64,000 bases of DNA from Micropterus salmoides (lineage: Eukaryota; Chordata; Actinopteri; Centrarchiformes; Centrarchidae): positions 7,059,177 through 7,123,176 of the forward strand of contig NW_024041039.1 in NCBI RefSeq assembly GCF_014851395.1, in the 5' to 3' direction. Positions 1 through 11,800 of this stretch are shown here, piece after piece. The first letter of the stretch is position 1, and every line of letters starts with the position of its first letter. A program made the position numbers and the translations under genes. The notes under the pieces were generated by a model. It worked only from the letters and a program-made list of their open reading frames with translations. It made no database searches and was not told the DNA's origin.

Positions 1-2940
1 AGGAAAACCATATCAAATGTTCATTCACATTAATGATGTTACATGCAATGACTCCATGCATAATTTACATAATACAAAGAAGTCTTAAGAAGACCATGAT
101 AGTAATTGAAATTATCCCAACAATTGACTTAAACACAGAGGAGTTTATAGTTGGAACTCTTTAACAACCAGTTCAACTCCCAGATTTTTAATGAACAAAA
201 TATGTTGGTTAGTAGACTAAACTGCGTAACGTGTGATCATGCGCAGTGGGCAAATTGTCTGCAGGCACACCACAGCAGAACAACATGTAGTGTTTTTACA
301 AGGGTAGGTAACGGAGATCTTCAAAATATGACCTTTTCCCCATTCTAAACTGGCAAAATCATGCATTGAGTGAACTCTCCCTGCAATCACTATAAAGTAG
401 TGGGTGGTGGTCACGAAGGTGACTCAGAAGATTCAAAGTGCTGCCCCCTTTTACAGCAATTTTCTACGATCAATTTTCCTTCAGCACTCTTTTAAAAACA
501 AAATACTACCACATTTCAGACTTCTGAGCACTGTGCCTTCAGCCATGTTTTCATCGACCCAAAACAAACCCGCATTGTTGCTGCGCCTTCGTCTCCTGTG
601 TCTGGGACACAGTTGTTAACATCGGTTGATGCTACAGTATTTACCGTAAGCTTTTCAAAGCGCGGCAATCAAAAATGTTTTTAATAATAATTACATTTTT
701 AAATGGTAATACTAAACATCTGGAATTTTACCATGGTTTTATAATTAAACCAATGACTGTTAAAGGTTCAGCATGTAATATTTAGGAGACAGAAATACAA
801 TATAATTTCCATAACTCTGTTTTCAGTGGTATAAGACCTTTATATGATGAACCGTCATGTTTTTATTAACTTAGAATGAACCTTCTCTATCTACATACAC
901 TGCGTTTCCTCTTACATGGACGGCGCCATGTTGCGGGGCCATGTTTTGTGCAGTAGCCCAAATGGTCAAAAGGCTCTACAGAGCGTGTTTCATAACTATG
1001 TTTAATGAATACGTACAAAGAAGAAGAACAAAAAAAAGTAACGGTAGTAGTATTAATAGACTGGTTTATTAGAAGTAAGAAAAGAAAGGAATGTGGGCAA
1101 ATGGAGGCCCACATTTATTATTTAGAGCCGACAAAGTATATCGGCCACCATAGCTTCTCCTGCTCGTTGCGACTGATGATGCATTCATGTGGTGTCGGAA
1201 TAATCAGAAGTATACAGAACTGATTCATGCAAAATCACGTATTGCATATGCATATTTTGCAAACATGTAATTTGTAATATGGTTATAACTGTTTGTTTGT
1301 TTGAGTACTAGATGTCTGCGTGTTGTTTGTTTGCTCTGATAATGCTAATCCAACACATCAAAAAACTTAATTTTGCTAAAATATTTTTACGCTCGCTTGA
1401 GGTGGTTTTTGCTTTTGTCGAGTAAATGTGCTAAATGGGAGATGGAAACTTTTTCCAAATATTTTCTGACATAGCGAACTTGTAACTCACGTCTGATCAG
1501 CTGTTTCTGCTGTCGGCGTCTTGCCCGGTTGTGCAGCGCTCTGCATGCCTGCCGAGAATTTCACGCACCTCACGTCTGGTAATGCTCATTTGTGCTGAGA
1601 AAAGAGGTGGATGCAAATCTCGGCAGGTAGCCGTAGTCATCATCTGTTCTGCCAAATTATGCGTTCACCTCTTAAAGGTCCTTTTCAGATATTGTCCTCT
1701 GCACACTGATCAAACGCGGTTATCTCCGCATATTTTTTGCTGAATCTCTACTTCTACTGATTGTAATAAAATATTAACGACTCTAAACGTTCATAAAATA
1801 TATAGTTGGATTCATTTTTCACCATTGAAGAACCCCACAAAGGATATTATGGCGTTTAAAAGCATTCTCGGCAGGTATGCTAAACTCGGCATAACCCCAA
1901 CACACATTCCTGAGGGGATCTCTCCATTTTTCTCAGTTCATTGGCCATCAGGTTCATGCAACTGGTTTTGTTCCTGGTTACGTCGTAACATCAACTACTG
2001 ACGTAACTATGCTTTCCGTAGCCTGGTTTATTTGCTCCAAACCAGCTGATCGAAACTATTTCAGTATTTTCTTTTTTTGTTTCTTTTTTGCGACATTTCA
2101 AAAGTAAGCTTATAATTCACATGACAATTGGATGGAAACATGGCTATTGTTGTAACATCCATGTTGATTCACATTCTGAATTAAGTGCACATGAACACAC
2201 ACTGAAGTTGGAAGAATGGCTTCACAACTCAATAAAATGGGACCATTCGAGGAGCATTACAATGCACTGTGAACAGCTGGTTGCAATTCGCAAACCTTAC
2301 CTCTAGATGCAACTAAAACTTACACATTGAACCTTTTAAAGTACATTTACCAAAGTACAATTTAAAGGTTACTTGCATTGCATACTTCACTATTTGCATG
2401 ATATGGTTATTTTAGAGGAAAATCAAGAAATACTTTTCTACCCACTATATTCATCTGACAACTATGAATGCATATAAAACATATTATGCGCTTATAAAAT
2501 GATTTTTACTGGTGTCAACTGTAAATTGGCTCCACCTCTACCAGCCCCAGCAGTAGTAAGCCTAGTAAGGCAAACTTTACGAATGTTTTAAACATTGTAA
2601 CTCTTGCCTTATTTAATAGTTACTAAAAAAATTACGATTATAGCTTTGTTTTAAGCAATTATTAAGGATGTCTTTGGGTTACCAGGTTGTAAATAATCCA
2701 AAGGAGTTTTTATATGATGGAAGCCCAAAGGTACAAATCAATGATTACTGATTTATACAGCGTTAAAAGCACCATTCTAGAAAATGACTACATCTGTTTT
2801 TGAGACTTAACGCTGCTTTGATGAATAATATATATAAAATATTAATGAAATGACCATGTTTAATGTAAAAGGTATTGCTCATATTGATGAACCCACTATT
2901 ACCCAACTCTGAAGCAGAGTGTTTGTTAATTTAGTTTAGT
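1..2940. other. atrn intron, 5' part (no gene seen)
   Basis: This is AT-rich noncoding sequence upstream of the first atrn exon in the window, so it is read as intron. Short open frames here have no recognisable domain, no flanking splice signals and no codon bias. Three copies of a CTCGGCAGGTA-like word, one of them inverted, lie at about 1548, 1620 and 1865; they may be remnants of a small inverted-repeat element but are too short to call. I looked for the preceding atrn exon (transmembrane/juxtamembrane region) and did not find it. Confidence 0.6.
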
Positions 2941-2944
2941 ATCT

Positions 2945-3415
2945 TTCAGCTCATTGTTTTTGTTTTATGGCTTCCAACTTTAATGTTTTGGTTCAGTCTC
3001 AGCACTATCATCAAAATCATTTACACAGTTTTCATCCAAAAAGTTCTGATAAACCCACTCTGCACTACCTAGACAGACACAGCTGGTGAACATAGTCAGA
3101 GACATTTTATAGAGGAGACATATCTTCAGTACAACTCTATGGGGAAAGCCCTTGTTAGTCTGAAATAGCTGCCCAGAGGCATTGCCAAGATTACTGCTGA
3201 GTGGCATGACTTACCTATAAGGACTTTGACATAGTAGAGCATTTAGCAGCTAAAAAGCCAGATATTTCTCTCAGGAGTTACTGGAGACCAAAAATCAGTC
3301 TGAAAGACTTGCATTCATAAGATGGCCAAAAAACACAACTCCAAATGAATGCTAATGTTGCTCTGTCTGTTGAAAGTGTAGATAGGCAACTATTTGTTGA
3401 CTAAATCAAAATGAT
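2945..3415 (+). repeat. Dispersed repeat, copy A
   Basis: This stretch shares several words in the same order with 36695-36990, including a 25-base identical run (3341-3365 against 36956-36980). Weaker similarity is visible at 45900-46085 and 56215-56480. Shared landmarks are 'cactacct', 'gctggtgaacatag', 'catttagcagctaaa' and 'gaatgctaatgttgctctg'. The order and spacing of these words suggest a multicopy interspersed element of a few hundred bases. I recall similar sequence as common in percomorph genomes, but the class (SINE, MITE or other) cannot be decided here. The Tc1 element lies just downstream. Confidence 0.6.
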
Positions 3416-3542
3416 ATGTCTGTTGTGTGTTTACACCTTGTTGTGGCTGCCACCAAGTGGGCAAAAAGTCAAGTGTTGGCGAGTGAGTGTTGTAAATTTT
3501 GTTAAGACTTTCTCATGTAAAATTTGGAAGGCAGGACTTGTA

Positions 3543-5099
3543 CACTGCTCAAATAAATAAAGGGAACACTAAAATAACACATCCTAGATCTGAATGAATG
3601 AAATAATCTCATTAAATACTCCTTTCTTTAACAAAATCACACACAAATTATCAATGGAAATCAAATTTATCAACCCATGGAGGTCTGGATTTGGAGTCAC
3701 ACTCAAAATCAAAGTGGAAAACCACACTACAGGCCGATCCAACTTTGATGTAATGTCCTTAAAACAAGTCAAAATGAGGCTCAGTAGTGTGTGTGGCCTC
3801 CACGTGCCTGTATGACCTCCCTACAACGCCTGGGCATGCTCCTGATGAGGCGGATGGTCTTCTGAGGGATCTCCTCCCAGACCTGGACTAAAGCATCCGC
3901 CAATTCCTGGACAGTCTGTGGTGCAACGTGACGTTGGTGGATGGAGCGACACATGATGTCCCAGATGTGCTCAATTGGATTCAGGTCTGGGGAACGGGCG
4001 GGCCAGTCCATAGCATCAATGCCTTCCTCTTGCAGGAACTGCTGACACACTCCAGCCACATGAGGTCTAGCATTGTCTTGCATTAGGAGGAACTCAGGGC
4101 CAACCGCACCAGCATATGGTCTCACAAGGGGTCTGAGGATCTCATCTCGGTACCTAATGGCAGTCAGGCTACCTCTGGCGAGCACATGGAGGGCTGTGCG
4201 GCCCCCCAAAGAAATGCCATCCCACACCATTACTGACCCACCGCCAAACCGGTCATGCTGGAGGATGTTGCAGGCAGCAGAACGTTCTCCACGGCGTCTC
4301 CAGACCCTGTCACGTCTGTCACATGTGCTCAGTGTGAACCTGCTTTCATCTGTGAAAAGCACAGGGCGCCAGTGGCGAATTTGCCAATCTTGGTGTTCTC
4401 TGGTAAATGCCAAACATCCTGCACGGTGTTGGGCTGTAAGCACAACCCCCACCTGTGGACGTCGGGCCCTCATACCACCCTCATGGAGTCTGTTTCTGAC
4501 CGTTTGAGCAGACACACGCACATTTGTGGCTTGCTGGAGGTCATTTTGCAGGGCTCTGGCAGTGCTCCTCCTGCTCCTCCTTGCACAAAGGCGGAGGTAG
4601 CGGTCCTGCTGCTGGGTTGTTGCCCTCCTACGGCCTCCTCCACGTCTCCTGATGTACTGGCCTGTCTCCTGGTAGCGCCTCCGTGCTCTGGACACTATGC
4701 TGACAGACACAGCAAACCTTGTTGCCACAGCTCGCATTGATGTGCCATCCTGGATGAGCTGCACTATCTGAGCCACTTGTGTGGGTTGTAGACTCCGTCT
4801 CATGCTACCACTAGAGTGAAAGCACTGCCAGCATTCAAAAGTGACCAAAACATCAGCCAGGAAGCACAGGAACTGAGAAGTGGTCTGTGGTCACCACCTG
4901 CAGAACCACTCCTTTATTGGGGGTGTCTTGCTAATTGCCTATAATTTCCACCTGTTGTCTATTCCATTTGCAAAACAGCATGTGAAATTGATTGTCAATC
5001 ACTGTTGCTTCCTAAGTGGACAGTTTGATTTCACAGGAGTGTGATTGACTTGGAGTTACACTGTGTTGTTTAAGTGTTCCCTTATTTTTTTGAGCAGTG
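3543..5099 (-). mobile_element. Tc1/mariner transposon, structurally complete
   Basis: The element is 1,557 bp and is flanked by TA on both sides (3541-3542 and 5100-5101), the expected target-site duplication of this superfamily. The ends are inverted repeats: the left begins CACTGCTCAAATAAATAA and the reverse complement of the right begins CACTGCTCAAAAAAATAA. Both then read GGGAACACT and continue similar for about 38 bases. One full-length transposase frame lies inside on the - strand. The element sits antisense in an atrn intron about 500 bp before an exon. The ends and protein look like an abundant teleost Tc1-like family known from memory. The open frame and well-matched ends suggest a fairly young insertion. 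Confidence 0.95.
3781..4848 (-). CDS. Tc1-like DD34E transposase
   Basis: The 355-residue uninterrupted frame cuts and pastes its own element. Residues 16-125 form a paired-like helix-turn-helix DNA-binding region: MRRSLQPTQVAQIVQLIQDG opens the first HTH, and a basic GRRR-type linker (about 68-76) precedes the second. The catalytic DDE domain follows, with Asp167 in LFTDESRF, Asp258 in LMQDNARPH and Glu293 in SPDLNPIEHIW. The 34 residues between the last two define DD34E. The glycine-rich stretch reads FGGGSVMVWDGISLGG; family members as I recall them have WGG, so Asp210 may be a substitution. The first ATG gives 355 residues, but Met16 (codon at 4801-4803) matches the usual Tc1 start better and would give 340. 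The length is normal and there are no stops or frameshifts. Whether it is expressed or active cannot be read from the sequence. Confidence 0.93.
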   Translation of the reverse strand: MVTFECWQCFHSSGSMRRSLQPTQVAQIVQLIQDGTSMRAVATRFAVSVSIVSRARRRYQETGQYIRRRGGGRRRATTQQQDRYLRLCARRSRRSTARALQNDLQQATNVRVSAQTVRNRLHEGGMRARRPQVGVVLTAQHRAGCLAFTREHQDWQIRHWRPVLFTDESRFTLSTCDRRDRVWRRRGERSAACNILQHDRFGGGSVMVWDGISLGGRTALHVLARGSLTAIRYRDEILRPLVRPYAGAVGPEFLLMQDNARPHVAGVCQQFLQEEGIDAMDWPARSPDLNPIEHIWDIMCRSIHQRHVAPQTVQELADALVQVWEEIPQKTIRLIRSMPRRCREVIQARGGHTHY

Positions 5100-5101
5100 T
5101 A

Positions 5102-5602
5102 CTTACAACACAGCATTTAAACTGTAAACTTCTTGATTTAAGATGTGTGTTAACTAGTCCTTTAAAAACTTTAACATGTTAAATTCTGTTCAGTAGCTGG
5201 AGATGAAACATGTTTGTGTGATGCTGGGCAGTTGATTGGAGAATAGACAATAACAATAATAGATAATAATAAGATTCTGGCTTACAGGAAGTAGGCTGTG
5301 GGTATAATCTGCCATTGAACGACTATTACAGTTAGAATTCTCCTTCCCTTATGCTATTGCATCCTGGGCTTAGTGCCACCCGAAGATGATTGTGATTGAT
5401 TCAAAGAAGTAAAAACCAGTCAGTGCCGCCCCCCCCCCCCCCCCCCCCCCCCCCCCACCCCCACCCCCCATCCCCAGAATGATAATGACAGTAACCAGAC
5501 TTTTCTCCACATTTAGTTTTAGCGCCAGTATTGGAGAAAGGTCTGGCTATGCAAGACAAATCGGTCACTAACCTTTGCACTCCTCTTCCTCCTTTTCCAC
5601 AG
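5102..5602 (+). other. atrn intron segment with C28 run
   Basis: Intron between the Tc1 insertion and the atrn exon. It holds a run of 28 consecutive C at 5429-5456 followed by ACCCCC-type repeats to about 5470, and ends in the polypyrimidine tract and CAG acceptor of the exon at 5603. Nothing coding was seen. Confidence 0.7.
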
Positions 5603-5710
5603 CAACTGCTAAGGGAGATGCAGCAGATGGCCAGCCGACCTTTCGCCACCATCAACGTTGCGTTGGAGACTGACGAGGAGCCACCTGACCTGATAGGAGG
5701 AAACGTCAAG
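5603..5710 (+). CDS. atrn: Attractin, cytoplasmic-tail exon (third from last)
   Basis: The 108 bp exon encodes exactly 36 codons in phase 0, from QLLREMQQMASRPFA to PPDLIGGNVK. It is bordered by a pyrimidine-rich acceptor (…tccttttccacag) and a gtgagc donor. This is the conserved cytoplasmic segment of attractin; human ATRN, as I recall it, has near-identical MASRPFA and ALETDEEPPDLIGG blocks, whereas ATRNL1 diverges after MASRPFA. Attractin is a large type I membrane protein (CUB, EGF, kelch, C-type lectin and PSI domains outside the cell) that acts with agouti at melanocortin receptors and is needed for myelin integrity. Those extracellular exons lie beyond the left edge. The Tc1 element lies just upstream in the opposite orientation. 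Confidence 0.95.
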
Positions 5711-7969
5711 GTGAGCACAACCTTTTCTTAAAACGATCACCACCAAACCCCAGAGATCCACCCTGTGTCTGGGCTGACAGTATGGCAAACGGGGGAAGCT
5801 CCATCCATCATCAGTGTCGTCGCTCATCCTCCCTCAAGTGGGAGCTTAGTCTTGTGCCAGTCGACTGCAGTTTGTGATTACAGTCACACCGTAGTGATTT
5901 CTCACACCATCTGTTTGACTTTTTTTTTACTCTGAACTATATGATTCCATTAGCTTTCAACAAGCCAAGGAGGGTAAATTGTGCTCACTTAGGAAGAATA
6001 GTTTGAAGTGTAGTGCATGTCTAGTCCACATAATGAGGGTCAATGCTGTGTGTACGTTTGCTGGGACAGTGGGAAGGCCACATGATGATGAAAGTGGGCT
6101 GCTGATGAGTAACACATCGCATTATACCAGTTATAGCCAGTTTTTGTGGGTAGACTATGAATTCTAATGAGAATGAATTCAGTTAACCCTGGAGTTAAAT
6201 ACATGCAGATGAGAGTAAAGTATTGTAGATTACGACTATACTTAGAAATGAGATAAGCATTCCGTTCTAACATTTGAGATATTCTTCATTTGGGGAAAAT
6301 AAAAAAATAAATGACGCCTACTTGCAGGAAACATTTGCTGGCATGAAAGTAAAGACCATTTGGGGACACTATTAAAGTCATCCTTCATCTTTCTAAACAG
6401 CCTTGTTTTGGTGCATCGAACCATCTGTGTTTTTTAAATACTGACGGAGAAATCGAAGGTAGCAAGTTCTGTCCATATGGATGTACAGCTTTTTGGAACA
6501 AAGCCATTCAGATAGGAGTGCAAGTGAAAGACAGTCAGTCTTAAACTGTGTACAATTTAGAACAAATCATGACACAGTTGTTAGAGCTGCATTTTATTAG
6601 ACCAGATCACAGGTTCAGGTTCTCAATGTAGGTCCTGATATGGAGATTTGAGTCACATGACTTTACCTTCATGCCTGACACAAGTTATTTAACTCAGATC
6701 AGCTACAACTCAAAACCCCTTGTTTTTTTGCTATCGTTTTATTCCAGCCAAAGTTTTCAATGATATAATATTTGTTAAATAAAACGAAGATAAATAATCA
6801 ACATTTGTCTAAGGAGTGCCAAAGTTACAAACCCAAACTAAAAAGAGACCAATGCAGCCATGTTTAAACTGCGATTTGGATGCAAACCTAACTTTGTAAT
6901 ATTTAGCATCATTACTTTTGGTTGCTGTTATTGTTGGTTAGTTTGAGAATACTTTTCCTTGTCTTACTTCACTTTATTTTCCATACTTCCATACTGCAAA
7001 AAACACATGCCAAGGTTAAGGAGATATTTTTTTATTAAACTACTGCCACTACCGCAGTATATGCAGATGTGAACTCAGTTTTTTTAATAGTGACCATTTC
7101 TTAGGTAGTGTTGAAGTAAGAAGTCTCAGAGAATGAATATATATAATTATCATAAGCACTCTGACGATGAAACAAGACAAAAACAATTGTACAGTGGAAT
7201 CAAGAAGACATACCTCCATGTAAAGAGAAAATACCTGCTGTCACAGAAGAATTGAGGGAGGTAAGTAGTCTACAAGGCCATGTCTCAACACCTTCTTCAA
7301 ATAAGGAGTTAAGCTTAAGCATTAACAAATAATTTGTCAAAGTAAATTTCCACCACAAGTAGAAAGTAGTTCCAATGAAACTGTCGTCTCTTCTTTAGAT
7401 TTTAAAATGGCATTTTTCAATGTTGTGAGCACTTCAAAGCAAGCTTCTTTATCTCCACAGTGTCAGAGTATTTTTGAACAGCTATTGTTAGTAGAGCTTG
7501 AGCCTGGTGAGATGTTAGAAGGGTAGATTTAAATGTAAAGATGAAACTGGAGATGGTGGTTCAGAAGACTTTATTATAGAGAAGGGTTTGACGTACCAGT
7601 GGAGTTGAAGTAGGCTAGAGCAGATTTAAATGCAGATATTGTGCACAGAGGCAGCAGTAGAGAACATTTAAAAGTAGCAATTGTGCAGAGTTACAGAAAT
7701 TGCAGTTGAGTATTCGGCGGGCACGGAGCCGCTGGCAGGTATACCTGTGACTGTGCACTTTGTGATGAATGACCTCTGAATGCAGATGTAGTGCAGAATT
7801 ATAGGGCTGTTTCGGCAGGGTGGCTCCGGGGCCCCTCGGCTCTGACAGGGGCCATGCATCTCAAGGGGCTCGGCTCCCGAGCACAAGGTTACTCCCAGCA
7901 AAGGCTGCAGGGCCCCTCGGGAAGATCAGCAGCTAATCAAATCCCTGCTCTAACTGAAACTATCTCCTG

Positions 7970-8755
7970 CTTCTCTTTTGTCCTCAGTTCACTTCTCTTC
8001 CCCTCTCCTCTATTCCCCTTCCCTTTCTTTTTTCATCACTCTTTCCTCTGCTCTCTGTTTTGTGCCCTGTGTTAATGTTTCCACTCTTCTTTTCTTACCT
8101 TCTTTTTCTTTTCAATTCTTTCCATACATCTTTCCCCTCTGTTCTTTATCATATTTTCAACTCTGTTTGTCCTTTTAGCTTTTCTCTTCTCTACTCCTTT
8201 TCACCTTTTTTCATTAGTCTGTCTCCTATTTTGATCCCTTCTCCCTTTCTCTTCACTTGTCTTTTTTTTCCTCATGTCCTGTTAGTCGCTTCTGTTAATC
8301 TCTTCCCTTTGTTTTATCATTCTTTTTATTCTTTCTTCTCTCCTTTTATTTTCTCTTCCATCTTCTGCTCTCCTCTCTTTTCCCTTTTTCTTCCCTTTTT
8401 CAGCTGTGTTCTTTGTTTGTCTTTTAGTATTTTTCCTCCTTTTCTTTTTATCTTACTTTAAATGTATCATCTCTTTTTCTATCCATCTTTTTATCTCTTC
8501 TTTCCTGTTTGTTACCCCTTTTTTCGCATAACTTCTGTTAACGGTTTTGTTCTGTACACTTTGTTCTTTTGTATATATTCTTTTCTATTTTCAAATATTA
8601 TTCTTTTGTCTGGTTTTTTTCCTTGTCTTAATCAGTTTTTTTGTCTATTGTCTTTACTTTTCTTTGTATCTTTTCTCTTCTTTTCGTCTCCTTTCGTCCC
8701 CTGTCTTACATCTTTACTTTACTATAGTGTTCTTCTCTAATTTACCAGCTCTTTA
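7970..8755 (+). repeat. Pyrimidine-rich (C/T) tract in atrn intron
   Basis: About 0.8 kb is dominated by C and T on the + strand, with few purines and no exact repeat unit. It runs almost directly into a (GT)n microsatellite. Because stop codons need purines, spurious open frames arise here (for example 8060-8461) and are not genes. Confidence 0.85.
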
Positions 8756-8799
8756 CTGATCCTATCAGCTGTTTGGAGTTTTGTGTTGGCCTTATCTGC

Positions 8800-8800
<1 letters not shown>

Positions 8801-8843
<43 letters not shown>
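8801..8843 (+). repeat. (TG)n microsatellite
   Basis: About 21 uninterrupted TG units immediately 3' of the intronic pyrimidine tract. Confidence 0.98.
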
Positions 8844-8851
<8 letters not shown>

Positions 8852-11800
8852 ATGTTTGTGTGGGAGTTGGCATTGTGCATGTGTTGTGCTGCTGTGTAAA
8901 AAGAAAAGATGCAGCTTGCTGTGGAAATCGGGCACCCTCCTCCTCCATTTCTGCTTTACCTTTTCTCCGAATCTTCTTTTCTTCCATTCTTCCTGGCCTG
9001 CTCTCCTCCTCTCCATCAGGGCAGGAGAAGCCCAGGAGCAGAGATCCAATTTAGATCTTCCTCCTCAGCATTCTCTGCCTTCACTAGCTCAAACAGTGAG
9101 CGCACACTATCCTATCTCCTACCGGCTCAGATTGAGCGACTCCGGAGCAGGTTCTTCCCCTTGTTTCCATGCTGTTTTATCAGGACGCTACTCGCAATTG
9201 GAGTATATGGGGGGGCCAGGCGCCGCAGAGTGAGCTGAAGATCATTAAAGTTGTTTATAGCCTCGGTGGGAAGTCCAAACTTGCTTCGCAGATGAGATAT
9301 ATTCACTCTGCTTCTGCCAAATGGAGCTTGCGGCCCCGCCATCACAGGCAGATGATTACCTTTGTGAAGCCTCTTGCTCTGCTTTTATTTATGGATACCA
9401 TGGGACAAGAGAAAATCGGGACATGTTATGAAAAAAATGGAGCAAGCAAAGAAACTGTTCTGGTTTATTTACTCATTGTATATTTCATTAAATTAAGGCC
9501 TATTTTTTTAAATACCAATGGTGCAAGTGTGATAAACTTACATTTTCCTGTCTAGAACACTGAGAATCATGGAATTTAAGGTGAAATGTCAAAACACCAG
9601 AGGAATTATTATATTCTGATAGATAAGAAGCGTGTGGTAAAGACTTGTTTCATAAATTCTGAATCTAACGGACTGACTTACCGTTTTGTTGAGATGCACT
9701 TGCTTCAATGAGTAACGTTAAAGGTATAATTGGATTTAGAAGTAAATTGCCTGTGATGTTATTTATAGCATCTTTCATGGCAAGAATAGTGTTTTCTGTG
9801 ATGTGTTTCTGTAGTTTCTCCTGGTTACCTGGAGAGAGCAAGTCCAGAGCTGTTTTAGGAAAGCAGAAATGTTTATCGAGTGGCGGATTCCTGAAAACTT
9901 TAAAATATGTCTCTGTTATCCACTGGTGACTAGGTTTTTATGAATAATTTTCACTTCAACAAACAGTACAAACAGAAGAGGTTGAAAGAAAGATGAGACA
10001 GTGCTAAAGACAAAAGGTGTTTTTATTTGTTTGCGGTAATCAGAGCCATAAAGCTTCTCACCTATTTGCAGAGAAGTTACACTTGTTTTGTTTTAACATA
10101 TTGTGTGTCCTTGTTTCCTGCTCTAGAAAGACTCAGCTGCCTCAGTTCTCCTCCTGAGTAGTGTTAGGTTTGACAAGCTTCTGAAATGAATTAAAGATGT
10201 TGGAGTTGGCTGTAACTTGGGTTTTCATTACTTCGTAGAACATTATATGGTTTAAAGTTGTGCACTACAGGTGTACTTTATTGACACTCAGTTCCAGAAA
10301 AGAGCTTTACTCAATCTGATCCATTTGATTGAGATTGCCTGGTTATGTTTTACATTGAGAACCCAACATTCTCATTTAGTAAGATAAAGTTCACTTAAAC
10401 TTGTTTATCTTAATTTTTCTGCTGAGTTTAGTTTAAACACACTGCAATATGGTGTTGTTATTATAACAGGCTGACAAAACATTTTCTTGGCAAATAGAAG
10501 CCAACTGAATAAAAACTCATCAAAGTTGGCTCACTGGAAGTGGCCGTACCTGGTGAGACATAGCAACAGGGAGTTTGACTCACTCTCTTCACTGGCGGGG
10601 GGGAAACTCACCCCCAGCTGCTGCTAAAGTAGAGATGAATGCAGCGGATGAAAGAAGAGCAGCATGCAGCCGCAGTGGATGCCCACATCAGTGTATGTAT
10701 GTGTACGTGTGGGTGGGCTCAGCAGCGATCCTACGTGCTGGGCTAATTACTGGAGGTAATTTAACAAAACCTTTCGCTGCTCTGCCTGGCCAGGCTAGAT
10801 AACTCTCTGGAGCGGTACTGGTGGGGGAGGTTGGTGCACGGCGTAGTCAAGGGGAGGGCTTCAGCGGTATAAAACAAAGGCATCTGCTGGGGGAAGTTAT
10901 TAACATGCAGCCTCTGAAGAAGACCACAGGAAAAGACACTACCCTTGGTGAACATCTTAGGCAAAGAAAAACAAATCACATGCACAAAGAGTTTAAAAGG
11001 ATGGATAATTGAATTTTTCAAGGTGTTTTTGTTTTGTCCCCCTCCCCCTTAATTTCTGCTCAGGACAAAACAAAAGTTGGCATGTGTTGAATAAGATAAA
11101 TTGTGTTGAGTTTTTTAAGGTTTCCCTGTTTCGTTTTTGCCAAATTTAAAGTGAAGCACCTGGCTTGTACCTTTCAGGTTGAAACTGAAGTTTTACATTG
11201 GAGACAGTAGTCGAACTGATTAACGCTGCAATCAATTATGAAATTTCAGTGTTTGTTGAAATAAAAATGATCCCACTGTCACACATCATCCCGCATCAGT
11301 CTGTCAGCATGTCTCTTCCAATTCCAATTTTATTTCAGTGTCTATTCCCTCTCCAGTTCGAATATGAGATGTCGGTATTAGAAAATGAGAAGCAAGCACG
11401 TAAACAAGTGAGAACCTAAGAGCAGCTTGCAGCTGTTGCAGTAGAAATTGGACTTGGCAGACAAGTCTTATGACAGCCCTAAGCTGTAAAATTAAAAGCT
11501 GCCAGTCTTCTTCTTGTTATTTATTCGTTTTTTACACATATAGTAGAGAGATATTCAGGCTATCACGGGCAGCCCTTATTTTTCCAATTGTAAACATACT
11601 AGATGAGAAATACATTTTGCCTGAGGCGAAAACAGACCTGTGGACTGGAGCAAACCAGGCCTCGTTGGATTGCTTCTGGCAAGGCCAAAATAATTGTTTC
11701 ATCTTTTCTTGTACCAAGGGATCGAGAAGCAAAATTAGCCAAGTGTGATATTGCACCACCTAATGTTGTACTGGAATAGTTGGCAGTATTTTTATTCCTG

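Noticed and set aside
1548..1878. Inverted 12-13-base words (CCTGCCGAGAAT) about 320 bp apart, as MITE ends
   Set aside because: Matches of this length are expected by chance in 64 kb, no flanking duplication is visible, and the inner sequences do not pair.
4255..4740. 161-codon + strand frame (and 144 codons at 4073-4507)
   Set aside because: These are antisense shadows of the Tc1 transposase.
8060..8461. 133-codon frame and neighbours (7978-8178, 8462-8740)
   Set aside because: Same composition effect within the intronic pyrimidine tract.
8773..9233. Cys/Val- and Thr/His-repeat frames over the TG microsatellite
   Set aside because: Translations of (TG)n/(CA)n; no gene structure.
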